Part shown: one piece after another, positions 1-11,559 of the stretch | How positions within the stretch are numbered: the stretch's first letter is position 1 | Layout: every line of letters begins with the position of its first letter | From: Monosporascus cannonballus | Lineage: Eukaryota > Ascomycota > Sordariomycetes > Xylariales | Length of the DNA: 64,000 bases | Direction of reading: 5' to 3' | Assembly: GCA_004154925.1 (NCBI GenBank) | Contig: QJNS01000025.1 | Coordinates: 248,001-312,000, forward strand | Made by a program: the position numbers and the translations under genes | The notes under the pieces: model-generated | Databases searched by the model: none | The model's input: only the letters and a program-made list of their open reading frames with translations | Told to the model about the DNA's origin: nothing

Positions 1-240
1 GGTGATGTGTGTCCGATTAGACGGCTTCTTCCAGTCAGAATGTTAAGAATGGCCGCGAATCAGAAGGATCTGCAGTGCGGTTTGTAACTGAGCCAGACGT
101 CACGTGACTGCACAGATGTTGGGCTTCGGTCAAGCCCTCGCGACTGATTTCACGTAGCCTGGACTTATCATATGGATCATGGGGACCCTCTCTCCTCAAG
201 TTCTGTCGCCTTCCAGTCCGCATCGTGGGTACTCTGAAAG
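1..240. other. Upstream region of the HET-domain gene
   Basis: GC-balanced sequence before the first ATG of the HET-domain gene. I see no convincing TATA element, no other gene and no repeat. The bases just before the ATG at 241 (CTGAAAG, with G at +4) are an acceptable fungal start context. Confidence 0.4.
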
Positions 241-2546
241 ATGGCTTTATGCCAGGTCTGCCAGACCATCGACATCCGAGACCTCTTAGAGTCTTTCTAC
301 AGCTCGCAAACAGTCTCGGTATATGGGGTTGGTATCACGTTTAAACGTCGTTCCACTGCTCACTACCAGCCCCACCACACCAGCCTGATGGCTCTTCAAG
401 ATGCTGGGAAAGCCGGCTGTGAATTGTGCGAGATGATCTGGGCACATCACTGCAGCGAATGGACCGAACATGGCACGGATAGGTGCATTTGTAAACGATA
501 TCTTGGGCCAGTTCGTTTTGCCATCTACAAGCCGGAGTTCTATTTGTATGCCCGGTTGATCGTTATGGTCATGTCCGACAATTGTGAGCAAGGAAAACCG
601 GATGGAGCAGGGGCTGCTGAGCTGGAGATATGTACTGCAAAGGGTAGGTTCCTTACCTACAGATCTGTTCAGTTGGTGGAGGCTTGATGGTTAAGAGACT
701 ACAGCTAATGTCGAAAAGGCGCAGAGGTCCCTCGGGGAGAGACACACGCCTCCTTGCTCGTCTAGCACGGGACGAGAGGCCCTCAGATCTGCGCTCCGAG
801 CTGTGTCTCTCTATGGGGGCTGACTGGCTTAATAAGTGCTCGCGGGAGCACGCAAAGTGCAAGGCAAACCAAAACGAACAGACCCTTCTTCCCACGCGAG
901 TCATCGACGTTGGTAGCACGCTTACACAGCCACGTTTATACATCAGCGGGGACGGCGAAGCTGGCAAATGGGTGGCGCTGAGCTATTGCTGGGGCGGGGA
1001 CTCGGGCTTCACTCTAAACGCGGCGTCTTTTAGCAGCCTCCGGAGCGGACTGCCCTTGTCAGACTTCCCATCCACTCTACGGGATGCTGTTCTCGTGACG
1101 AGAGCACTGGGTGTGCATTACTTGTGGATCGACTGTCTATGCATCTTCCAAGATGATATCAACAACTGGGCGGTCGAAGCTTCGAGGATGAGTGACGTTT
1201 ATAGCGATGTGGTTGTCACCATTGCCGCCACGAGCGCGGAGTCAGTAAATGACGGGTTTCTGGACAGACGGGAACCGCATTTCAACTGTCCTTTCCCCTG
1301 GCGTCGACATGATCACCCTGGCAGCGTCACGGATCGTCCTCACGCGTACCCAATCTTCCTCCGAGCGCCCCCTGAACATTCCAGCCATCGGCGCAGACAA
1401 CAGAGTTTGCGTTGGGCTACCAGGGGCTGGACGTTCCAGGAGGAGCTGCTGTCGAAAAGACTCCTGTATTACATGACAGGACGGATGATCTGGTACTGCC
1501 GCGCTGGTAAGGCTACAGAACCAGCAGAGGAGCCCGAAGGCGATATGTCGCTATTCTCAACACTGAAAGACCTTCCACCTCAGTCAGCTAATCCCGAAAA
1601 CTTCAGGGCAGCTACGTACAAGGCTTGGTACAAGTTGCTAGGAGAGTATACCAAGCGACATCTCACATTCGACAAGGATCGTTTGCCGGCAATCGGGGCA
1701 TTTGCCAAGTTTTTCAACGCTCGGTTGAGAGACCAGTATTGCGCAGGATTGTGGAGGGGAGATCTCCTATACGGCTTGCTCTGGGGTGTCCACTCTACAC
1801 CATATGGCTCGGGGACGCCTGGTAGTCCTCCCCTGCGCGCCCGGCTTCGAATCAGCGGCCACGAGGACAATCACACCGCGGAGAGACCTGTCAATAAGGT
1901 ACCGGTGGGGATTTCTTCCGAGCATTGCGGGCCTTCGTGGAGCTGGGTTAGAGCCAACTCGGCTGTCGGATTAACATGGCCCCAGGTCGGCAGCTTAACT
2001 TACCTTGCAAGGATTGTTCATGTTGAGGTTCGTGGCACGCTTCATGACGACTTCGGCTGCGTAGAAGGTGGGGAACTAGTCTTGGATGCACCGTACCGGC
2101 ACCTCCACTTGAGACTCGGTAGTTACTCGGGGACCTTGTGGAGCCCTGCGAGTCTGGCACAAAGGGTTTTGACACGACTCGGCCCGCTGGCAAGTACGAA
2201 GAAGTTGGCGGAGGTCGTCCTGACGAGGCCAGACTTCCTCGCATCGACGCACACCAGCCGCTCCGTCATTGTGCCGAGCAGCAGCACGGAGTTCACCCTG
2301 ATCCAGTTTGCGAAGACGAATTATAGACCAGTGCTCTATCTCCTCCTCTTACAGCCACAGACGACAAATGGCGCCGACTGCGGAAGACCGCAACGCTACC
2401 GAAGAGTTGGATTGCTGGAGCTTCAGCCTTGGAGGTATGACGACGAAAACTTCATAGGGGAGGAGATAATAAGTCGCTTGGAGAGTGCTGCGAATAGTGA
2501 AGTCTCGGAAGAGGAGTGGCCAACTCGCACCTTTGTAATCGTCTGA
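241..2546 (+). CDS. HET-domain (heterokaryon incompatibility) protein, two exons
   Basis: Exon 1 is 241-643 and exon 2 is 727-2546, together 740 codons plus TGA. The N-terminus has the cysteine pairs usual in this family (CQVC near residue 4, CELC near residue 60). The HET domain starts with the hallmark WVALSYCWGG at about residue 216 and runs through LWIDCLCIFQ and the Y-SDVVVTIAATSAES stretch to about residue 310. Further family signatures follow: RGWTFQEELLSKRLLYY near residue 367 and GPSWSWVRA near residue 534. HET proteins recognise non-self during hyphal fusion and can trigger programmed cell death; the partner allele cannot be inferred. The C-terminal third (about 545-740) has no repeat or domain that I recognise. 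Base composition is normal and there are no RIP-like stops, so the gene looks intact although repeats start about 500 bp downstream. The ATG at 241 is the first in frame. Confidence 0.9.
644..726 (+). other. Intron of the HET-domain gene (83 nt)
   Basis: The donor is GTAGGT at 644. A branch-like GCTAATG lies at 704-710. Two AG acceptors occur, ending at 724 and 726; only the one at 726 restores the frame (phase 1) with this donor. An alternative pairing, donor at 648 with acceptor at 724, also keeps the frame, so the junction may be off by a few residues. Confidence 0.7.
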
Positions 2547-3026
2547 AAGTTGAGAGTTGCCCCCTGAACGATCCCGGGGCATGATACGCCAGTTACGCAG
2601 GTGTAAGGAAATGGAACCCCCTAAGCCAGTAGAGCGCAGCCCTCTCGGTGAAAGGTCGGGAGTGGCTACACATATAAGCCCTAATACAGAAATCTCAGCA
2701 ACAGTCGCTGAGACGACACCCTTTTACGGGGTCGTGGGCTAATGGCTCAGCAGTGCAGAGGTCGATTTCCTTACAATGAGGTGGTCGCCTTATCCCGACC
2801 ATGTGATCGCGTTAAGGGCGTTAAGTTATAACATTTAGGTCCTGATATGCAGCTCATAATACTAGTCTTACTCGAAACGGCGAAGGTTAAAAAGACGTTT
2901 CCTTACTATTTTATATTTTCTTATATGTTGCGTTATTCACTATTTTATATAAATTAATATCTTTCAAGCTGTTTAAAAAAAGTTCACCGCTTTAACGTAG
3001 CAAACTATGCACGTTGCGATAATGTA
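2547..3026. other. Intergenic region, transition into AT-rich DNA
   Basis: No gene seen. Composition is balanced to about 2880 and then turns AT-rich. Positions 2783-2794 (GGTCGCCTTATC) match exactly the terminal bases of the pogo-like element at 25231-25238 plus its right flank, which may be the remnant end of another copy. The TA target of the element is at 3025-3026. Confidence 0.5.
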
Positions 3027-3065
3027 AGGCGACCCCCCCAACCAACGCCCCATCCCCCTAACGCG
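3027..3065 (+). repeat. Left terminal inverted repeat of the pogo-like element (split)
   Basis: This sequence pairs with the reverse complement of 25194-25238, with few differences. The repeat is cut by an insertion after 3065 and resumes at 4255 (CCAC), which matches the inner end of the right repeat. Confidence 0.8.
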
Positions 3066-4239
3066 GCCCTACACTTGACTTTTACTCAGAATTTCCTGTT
3101 CTAGTAATTCGTCACCATATCGTGAACTTTATTCTGCTATGGTAGCCACGATCCCTGCACCTGCCCGTCTTTACGACGGCACCGGAGACGACGATAGTCC
3201 TCGTACCTAGTTTCCGTCTACCCTTGACGGCGTCAGCCCATATTTAACGCCGTTATTACCGCATAATTAAATAACTTTGACGCCGGGGAACATTACCGTT
3301 ATTATTTAACTTAATAATTTTACGAAAAGGTAATTCCGCTTTTGGAATTACGAAAAGAATAGTTTTTTTCGTTCGACTTATAGGAAAAACCTTTTAAAAC
3401 TGAGACTTTTTGTATATTTACTAATTAAAGGGCTTTCGTTAACGATTAATATCATAAAGAATATTCCGTATTTACCTGCCTTATAAATAAGCGCATTAAA
3501 AAACGTATTTATTTATTATTAGTCGACGTTTGGTGCCGAATACGGTATTACGTAATAATAATTAAGATTTAATTCGTAATTCGTTTTATAACAGATTAAT
3601 ATCTTTAAGTAATAAAACGAACGACAAAAAGTTTAATTAAACGCTGTAATTAGAAAAATACGGGGCGAAATTAAACGATTATTACGTATCCAGCTGCAAA
3701 GGTTAGAAAAAACTGTGGTCGTCGACGAGCGGAAAAGCCCTTAATAAGGCCCGTACGCGGCGGATAAATTTAGTAAAATATCGGTTGGCGGCAATAAATA
3801 GATACTAACTATTAAATATCGTATAAAGGATTTTTTTATACGCAAAACGCCGATACATATAAACGGAAAAGATTTTATAAAAAACTAATTAACGGTACGA
3901 CCTAATACCGAATACGGTATTACGTAATAATAATTAAGATTTAATCCGTAATTCGTTTTGCGGCAAATTAATATTTTCGGGTATATTGCTAAACAAAATA
4001 TATTTAATTTTTTCCCGTATTAAATAAAAAATAAGGCCTATAGGGAATTAGTCGGGCGGCGGTATCCGTCAGGCTAAGGATATATGTCTTTATTTTCCGG
4101 CTAACTCCGAACGTCCAATATAATGGTAGAACTGTCGGGTAGCCATATAAAGAACCAGTTAGCAGGACAAGTTGGTCGCCAGCCGGGTAGAGTATATATA
4201 GAGCGCCCATCCGGACGTAAAATCCAATATCATCATTAT
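3066..4239. mobile_element. 1.17 kb insertion flanked by a 15 bp target duplication
   Basis: The 15-mer CATCCCCCTAACGCG occurs at 3051-3065 and again at 4240-4254. Deleting one copy plus the sequence between restores a terminal repeat that aligns end to end with the right repeat of the pogo-like element, so this is an insertion. A 15 bp duplication is longer than the 4-6 bp usual for LTR elements and would fit a non-LTR retrotransposon, but no reverse transcriptase is visible. The insert contains two direct copies of a roughly 70 bp segment (3533-3605 and 3904-3976), a short proline-rich reading after the ATG at 3154, and an open reverse-strand stretch (4004-4210). I recognise neither. Confidence 0.6.
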
Positions 4240-4446
4240 CATCCCCCTAACGCGCCACATCATAACCGCATTACGCGTTAATCCACTTACTAATTTCTTT
4301 CCCTATAAAAAGCTTTTTAATACCGTTTTTAAAAGTTGAAAAAATTATTTTCTTATTTTTCAGAATCTGCGCTTTCGAATAATATGCAGCTTTCGGCTTA
4401 ATTCTGCACGGTACAAGCGATTAACGAGGTAATACGTAAAAGGTCC

Positions 4447-4611
4447 GGTCAGCTAGCTGGGGAGTGCGGAGCGCTCCCCATATACGGAAAGGTCCCATAC
4501 TGATCGGCTCATGTATGTTCCGTGGCTAAGCTACTTAGAGATGTACGCGTACGAGAACACCTACAACTTAATTAAATATAATAAAATAAATGATTTTTCT
4601 TATATCTAATA
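4447..4611 (+). repeat. 5' LTR of Copia-1
   Basis: 165 bp, aligning without gaps to 9749-9913. Its outer (left) half is GC-rich and well preserved while its inner half is AT-converted; the terminal CTGACA of the right copy reads CTAATA here. Confidence 0.82.
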
Positions 4612-6469
4612 ATTTAAAAACTTTATTCGCTTAATTCATATATATATTTATTAATTAATTATTATTAAAACGATACGAATTATATATTAATATTAATTAT
4701 ATATATATTTTAATAATAATAATTATTATTATATAATTAACGTTTTTAATTATATATAAGCAATTTAAATTTAAAATCGTTTTAAAAGCGAATTTCAGTT
4801 TAAAGTATACGCGCTTAATATTTGAAACTTTATTAATCTAGATTAATTATTTTTGTAATTTATTAAATTAATAAAATCCGATATATCTTTTTATTATAAA
4901 AAACGAATTTGTTATGCAGCGCGATTTAATACCTTATTATTATCTTTATTATCCGGAGGAATTATCGAAAAAATTAATTTTACGAAATACCTAATAAGTA
5001 CCTTTAAGATAACGACCGAAAATAAATAAGCATATAATTAAGATTTTGCGATATATATTTTTAAAAATCGAAAACATGATATCTTCCGTAAAAACGTCAA
5101 CGATCTAACGAAATAAATTCTGGAGTTAATATTTTTAGTAATTAAGGAAAGCAATTTTTTCTCCGAAAAAAGTTTACGGAAATAATATGCTAAGCCGGCC
5201 GAATTAAGAAAGATATACGATGACAGGTTTTTAATTAATATTTAACGAAAATATCGTAAAACATTAAAACAAATTTCGAAATCTAGTAAAAACTTAAACG
5301 AATAAATCGTAAAATAATAAAAAGTTATAGCTTTAAAATAGCGATATAATATTTTAAAAATAAAAAAGACGATTATATAGATTAACAATTTATGGATAAT
5401 ATTAACCCTTATAATTAAGATATAGATTATTATCTTTTAGATAATAAAAAGGCCGAAATTGATAACAGTATAATTAGCTTTCAAAAAACGACAGTTAAGT
5501 TTTTAGATTAATAGATTATAGCTTATTTTACATTTATACTACAAAATATTAAGGCAACGTTTTTGGCGTTTTAAGAGGCTTTTACAGATATTCTTGATCA
5601 AAATAATCCTAATTAGGAAAACGCTGAGCTTATTAATTTTAATTGCGAAAAAAAACCCCCCCGAAACGTAAAACAAAACAAAATAATCGTAAAAATTTTT
5701 ATAAAGACCGAAACGTTAACAAACGAAAACGACAAAAATTGGATATGTAAAGTATTCGTTATAAGGTTTGTTTAAGCGCTTACTATATATTATCTCACTA
5801 TTATTATATATTTCTTAATAAAGCTCTAATACGTTTTTGCTTTAACGACAGAATAAGAGTATACGTCCAAGGTCGAATTATCGCCCATTAATCAATAAAA
5901 AATTAACTATTTATCGAAACTTATAAAGAAAATATTTACATAAATAAAATAATTTTTAAAAAAAGAATAACGAATTATAACGTATTTTTTAATTATTAAT
6001 AAATATAACGTTAATAGATATTTCATCCTATCCTTTACAAAGTTTATTTATTTTGAACTTAAAATTAATAATATATATTATTAATTTTAATAATAAGTGT
6101 TCAAATTTTAAACAAATCATATAAAATAACGAAATATATCTAAATAATAAATTCGTTTCAATTAAAAAGTACGAAAAATTTAATATAGTATTTCGAAACC
6201 TTAGTGGTATAAAAGCGTTACGTTTATATAACCTAAAATATTACAAAAATTTCGTATATAATCTAGTATTTTTCTAGCAGTTCCGAAAAAAAGTTATTAA
6301 TGGAATAACCGAAAAACTAATAATTTTATTCGAAATAAATATAATTAAGTAATTATTACGTTAATAAATAAATTTAATTAATTTGTTATTAAAGATATTA
6401 ACGTAATAATTACTTAGACAATTCTAGTAAGCTATAAACGAAACGTTAATTCGTAAATAACGAAACTAT

Positions 6470-9400
6470 TACAAATCGATAACGGTACTATATGGCATCT
6501 AAAATTAAGATATCTAGAACTCGAAATAATCGCACGGTTACAGTTTTATACGAAAACAATCCGTCTGGGGGGCTTTATAACAGTTGAATACCAAGTATGT
6601 GGCCAAGCGAAAGCAAAAAGGCAAATACGCTGTACGTCTAAGGAAAAAACTTCCTAAGTAAAATAAAAAATTATTATCGATTTTACAGATTTCGAAAAAC
6701 ACCTTAAAAATACAAATACGTTATATTTGTAGCCGATCGATATTTAGGCTTTATTTAAGATATCCATCTTAAGAATCGAAAGCAAAATATATTAATTATA
6801 ATGTTTTAATACTTTGTAAAATTTTTAAAATATTAGAAGAACATACTTCCATAAATATTTAAATATAATAACGAAATTTTGAAATATTATTAACTTAAAG
6901 ATATATTCCAGTCGCCTTTTTAATATTAGACTTAAACTCTTAGTATTATATACCTAGACTTAGAACGGAGGTATAAAGCGTTTAAGGGATATAATTAAGG
7001 AAAAAAATAATTGTAATACGAAATAACGTTAAGTTACTTTCGTTTCTAATTGTATATATTTTTAAAATAGCAGTATATCTATATAACCGTAGATCTAAAT
7101 GCGCATTTTTTCGACAAAACCTATATAAGATTTATTAAATTTACTTAATGTATAAAAACGACGTAATAATATTAAATTAAAAACTTTAATAAGTTTACCG
7201 GTAACTATATAGCTATATAGCTTACGTTATAATAATTATTACTATAAAAAATAAAAACTGTAAAAGTTAAATTCTAAAATAGATATAAATTACTTCGTTG
7301 ATTACTAATATACGAATGTTTAGGAAATTTAAAATCCGCTAAATAATATCGTTACTATTGTTATTCAAAAAATATAATTTAACGAAAAGGTTTCTTTTCT
7401 AAATGATATTAAAAACCTAAAAAATATATTACAAAATTCATCTTAATAAATAAAAATACTTACGTTAATGTTTATTTTTTGCATATATAAAGGAAAATGA
7501 AAATTTACGTGGAATAATTCATTTACCGGCTAAACAAAAAGCATAACTTTTAAAAAAATACTAGCATAAAAAACGTACGAAATCGAAAAAAATAAGCTTA
7601 TTTGCAAAAGATTAATTATCCTTATATAAGCGTTATATTCGAATTATTTCCGTTTTCTGGACCATTATTCCTGTTAATGTTTACTTTAATAATTATTATA
7701 ATTATTATATAGACAGAAAAAATAAAAATAATCTTAAGTTTTTATTATACAATTTAACCTAGAATGGGGGTAAAAAACGAATGTCCTTTACGGGTCGGAA
7801 ATATAAGGTTTTTCTATATTTCGTACCGAATTAATATTATCCGAAACGAATATAAGGTGTGGAAAACCGTCTTTAATATAAAACGTTTAACCCCTTTTAT
7901 AAATACGAACGATAATCTGCTAGTAATTTACGAAAATTTAGGAGAAATAATTATCCGAAATACGTATTAATTTAATCGAAAAGATTTTAATATTAAAAGG
8001 TATAAAAAAATATCTAAGTCGCAGAACTGAATATATAGGCGTGATTTACCGCTATTACCGCAAGGCTATAAAAAGCTAAATATATATCTGTTAAGAAAAA
8101 TATTTCATAAAACCGAAAAGGTTTATTTATAAGATTACAAGAAAATATAATCCTGAAAAATTATTAATTAGTTTTTTGATAAAAAGAAACAGACTTTAAA
8201 ATATAGATAAATATACGTTTTTAAATTTAACAAATGTAGCTAATTACAAAAATATAAGGCCTATTTCATTATACGAAGCAATTAACAATTAAATAACGCT
8301 TATAGCGATATATATATACTTATATTCGTTAGAAATTTATTTTGAACTTTAATCGTTACGATGGTTAAATTTAATCTAAAGTTTAAGCAATATAATATGA
8401 TAAACGCTTTCGTTAATACGATATTGTCTTACGAAATATATATAAAAATACCTCTAGGATTTCTAGAATATAAAAGATATTTCTAATTAGAAAAGTATTA
8501 TAAAGATTAAAAGAATTACCTTTGCTTTAGCGAAAAGGATTTACTAATATATTAAAGTATTTGAAATTAAACTTTGTTTTTTACGAATGTTAATATTTTA
8601 TTCGTTAAATAATATTTTGTTTCTTTTTCGTATATGTAAATATTATTATATATAATAAAAACAATTAAAACATTATTAATTAATTAATTTAATAAATTTC
8701 GAAACGCTATATCTTTACAAAAAGTAAGAACCTATAGTAGTTTTTCGCGATCGAAATAATTAAAAATAAATTTCGTCAAAATTTGACTATTTTAATTCGG
8801 TTTTATAAATAAGCTAACTATTCTAATCTCTAAAAAATCTCAATAACTGCCTAAAAACGCCTATAACAAACGTCAAACTATTGCCGAATCTTAATCTGGT
8901 CTATCCAAATTTAAGTAATAAATACAAGAAAAATATCGGGTTTATTTTATACGTTATAATTAACACCTAACCAAATATATCCTTTATAATATCTCAATTT
9001 GCTCGATTTAACTTAAACCTTAATAATGTATAGTATAAAACTATTAATCGAATTATACTATACTTATTCTGTATCAAAATGTTAACGTTATAATTTGGAA
9101 ATAAAAATTTAATAAATACTTAAAGCGACATCTTTTTCGTAGATAATACGGTCGATCAAAAAAATTTCTAAACTTACGTTATAAAGCTATTCGGCAAAAT
9201 AATAAAATAACGAGCAAATAAATAAAATATACTAATTATTTTTATAACCTAAACGGAATTATTATCTCTTATACAAGTTATAAAAAAAGCTTTATTTTGC
9301 TTTCAATTAATCGAAAAATTAAAAATCGGCCTAGATGCAAAACTGCTCACAATGTAATACGACCATTAACAGATTATAGGGCTAATTAACGCTAGTATTG

Positions 9401-9600
9401 TCTTTTTGAAAACAAATTTATAATATATAAATATATATAATTATTATTTACGAAAAGAAAAACATATTCAAAATAGATTATACGCGTATATGTAATATTC
9501 TAATTAATACATTAATTAAAGCCTTATTACTAAAAGTACTTAAATATTTTAAAAAGCAATTAAAATTAATAAATATTATAAAAGCTATAAATTAACGGAG
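6470..9600 (+). pseudogene. Copia pol remnant (integrase, reverse transcriptase, RNase H)
   Basis: Recognisable pieces, in order: the pre-integrase zinc-binding motif with WHLKLRYLE at 6493 and VCGQAKAKRQI near 6595; a segment at 7764-7970 that resembles the end of Copia integrase (YRINIIRNEYKVW); the Copia reverse transcriptase motif YNMINAFVNTILSYEIYI near 8390-8450; and an RNase H region at 9130-9600 with a readable TELLSLIQVIKKALF and LKIGLDAKLLT. Integrase-before-RT order defines Copia. Stops, mostly TAA where Gln would be expected, occur every few dozen codons, so no protein can be made. Gag should lie at 4700-6450 but is too degraded to identify. Confidence 0.78.
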
Positions 9601-9748
9601 GAAAACTTTAAAAATTATTTGAAATAAGGAATTAATTAACTAAAAAGATTTAATTGTTAAAGGAAAAGTAAAATAAATAACTGCAGATTTAAGAAATAAT
9701 AAAATATAACGATTAACGCCGTAAATACTTTAAGGCGTTAAGAGGGTA

Positions 9749-9913
9749 TGTTAGCTAGATAGGAGATACGAAGCACTTCTCATATACGGAAAGGTCTTAT
9801 ACTGATCGGCTCATATATATTCCGTGGCTAAGCTACTTAGAGTTATACGCGTACGAAAGCACCTACAACTTAACTGAATACAATAACACAACTGATGTCC
9901 TCTATATCTGACA
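9749..9913 (+). repeat. 3' LTR of Copia-1
   Basis: 165 bp, starting TGTTAGCTAG and ending CTGACA. Here the left (inner) half is mutated and the right (outer) half preserved, the mirror image of the 5' LTR. Confidence 0.82.
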
Positions 9914-10942
9914 GGTTCTTGCGTTTAGCCTTTAAGAGCTACCAAGTCGACAGACGATATATATTATATCGTATCTAAGGTATGCCGACGAAAAAAGAAA
10001 TTAATAAAGTTTGTCAAAAGATATTACCAGTACAGAAAGAAATTTTAACCCATTAAGTTATCGTACAGAATTAATTAAGCTATACGCCATTTTATAAACG
10101 ATTTCGCTTATACGCATAACGTTTTTTAATTAATAACAGCAGCCTTAAAAGCCTAAAAAATTAGATAACTCGATTTTTACGTCGTCACCTTAAAAGTAAT
10201 GTTTTGAAGAGTACGATAATCGATTATAGGCGTTTTAATAGCGTTTTATCGAATTTTATTAACGTTTTATTTAGTCGTCTTACTTTACGAAAAATTAAAA
10301 TTATTAAATAAAAAAACCAATATAATACGAACGAAATCGGAATAACAAAAGACATGAATGAAAATTTTCTTTTTTTAAAACAACTTTTTAAAAAACGTAT
10401 CTTTTTAAAAAATATATTTAAAAAGAAAAATTTATTATAATCGTTTATATTAATATTAATAGGCGTTCGTTATTATCTTTCGTAATTTTTAACGGCGTTA
10501 AAGTATAATAATAATAATTTTCCAATTCGCAAGATAAGATATACAAAGTTAATACTTTACTATATTTAAAAACGGCTAGACGAATACCGAAATCGAATTA
10601 AAATAACTTTGCAAAATTTTTATTCCCTATACCAAACCCAAAAACCTGAACGAATAAAAGTTATTAGTAATCGACAGCTATAAAAACTATATTATCGAGG
10701 AATTTATAAAGACATATTTTCAAATTAAAATATATATTCTTTTTTTACCTATTTACCTTCTCCATATTTTCCAGCCTTTTAATATAAGTATATTTACTAC
10801 CTTAAACAAAGATTTTGTTATTAGTTCTAAAAACACTATTACGGACGAACTTCCGAAATTATTAATAAAATCGATTTTTTTGAACGTTTTCGCAAACGTA
10901 AAAAAAGGTTATAATAATAACGAAATATATTATTAATAATTA
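9914..10942 (+). pseudogene. Pogo-like transposase, DNA-binding and catalytic part
   Basis: The reading starts left of Copia-1 (about 4383-4446, the helix-turn-helix N-terminus) and continues here. GMPTKKEINKVCQKIL near 9980 is the second DNA-binding helix region. The three catalytic Asp sites are recognisable but all read Asn after G-to-A changes: YNTNEIGIT at 10321, VISNRQL near 10660, and QPFNISIF with Asn at 10781-10783. LKQRF and KIDFFERFRKRKK follow, as in pogo/Fot transposases (DDE superfamily endonucleases that cut at TA sites). Many in-frame stops make it non-functional. Gypsy-A1 interrupts it at 10947. Confidence 0.75.
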
Positions 10943-10947
10943 AAAAA

Positions 10948-11344
10948 TATTATAATGTAACGGTCTTGGCTTTCTTACGAACGGTCGGGTCCACGAAGAA
11001 GACAAGCCCCGACCACCGCCAAGAAGTCACGTAACCGGCTCAAAGGTCTCAAGGCGCCAAGCATCTTAAGTTCCTTAAGCCGATAAGGAAGCTTAAAGGG
11101 CTTAACGAAATCAAGGGTTTAAACCGTTTAAGCACTTTAAGCCAAAATAAAGATATATACGTTTATTATTTTTATAATTTGAATAACTTTAGCTTATAAT
11201 ATAATATCGTTACTTAAAGTATTTTTAATATTACGAAACATAATACGATTATTATATTTATTACTTAAATTCCTACGATATTTCTATTATTACAAACTTA
11301 TATAATTAAGGTTTAATAATTAATTAAATTACTTAACCATTATA
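10948..11344 (+). repeat. 5' LTR of Gypsy-A1
   Basis: 397 bp. Comparison with copy A2 gives an ancestral start TGTTATGACCTAACGG, which reads TATTATAATGTAACGG here. The first 180 bp stay GC-rich, while the inner end is converted: AATTACTTAACCATTATA at 11327-11344 against AACCGCCTAGCCGTCACA in the 3' LTR, eight differences, all C-to-T or G-to-A. Confidence 0.88.
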
Positions 11345-11559
11345 TGTTATAAATTTTTATTTTATAATACCGTTAAATTTTATATAATATATAATATTAT
11401 TAAAATATCGATTAATATTTAGGAAACCTTTATTTAATAATTTTAGGCTTAAATTCGGAAATTTAAAAAAAATCCGATAAATTAAGGTTACGTTATTTAC
11501 TTAAGTTTTTTTTGCCCGCATAAAATTAAGAAAGCCGGAGCCTTACGATAAAAAAGGTA

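Larger units (their letters stand above)
4447..9913 (+). mobile_element. Copia-type LTR retrotransposon (Copia-1)
   Basis: Two direct 165 bp LTRs (4447-4611 and 9749-9913) enclose 5.1 kb of heavily RIP-mutated sequence that still reads as Ty1/Copia pol on the + strand, with integrase before reverse transcriptase. Target-site duplication is GGTCC on the left (4442-4446) and GGTTC on the right (9914-9918), differing by one C-to-T. The element splits the N-terminal helix-turn-helix region of the pogo-like transposase. Confidence 0.85.

Noticed and set aside
4004..4210. 68-codon reverse-strand ORF
   Set aside because: No recognisable domain and inside an unidentified insertion; recorded only as part of that element.
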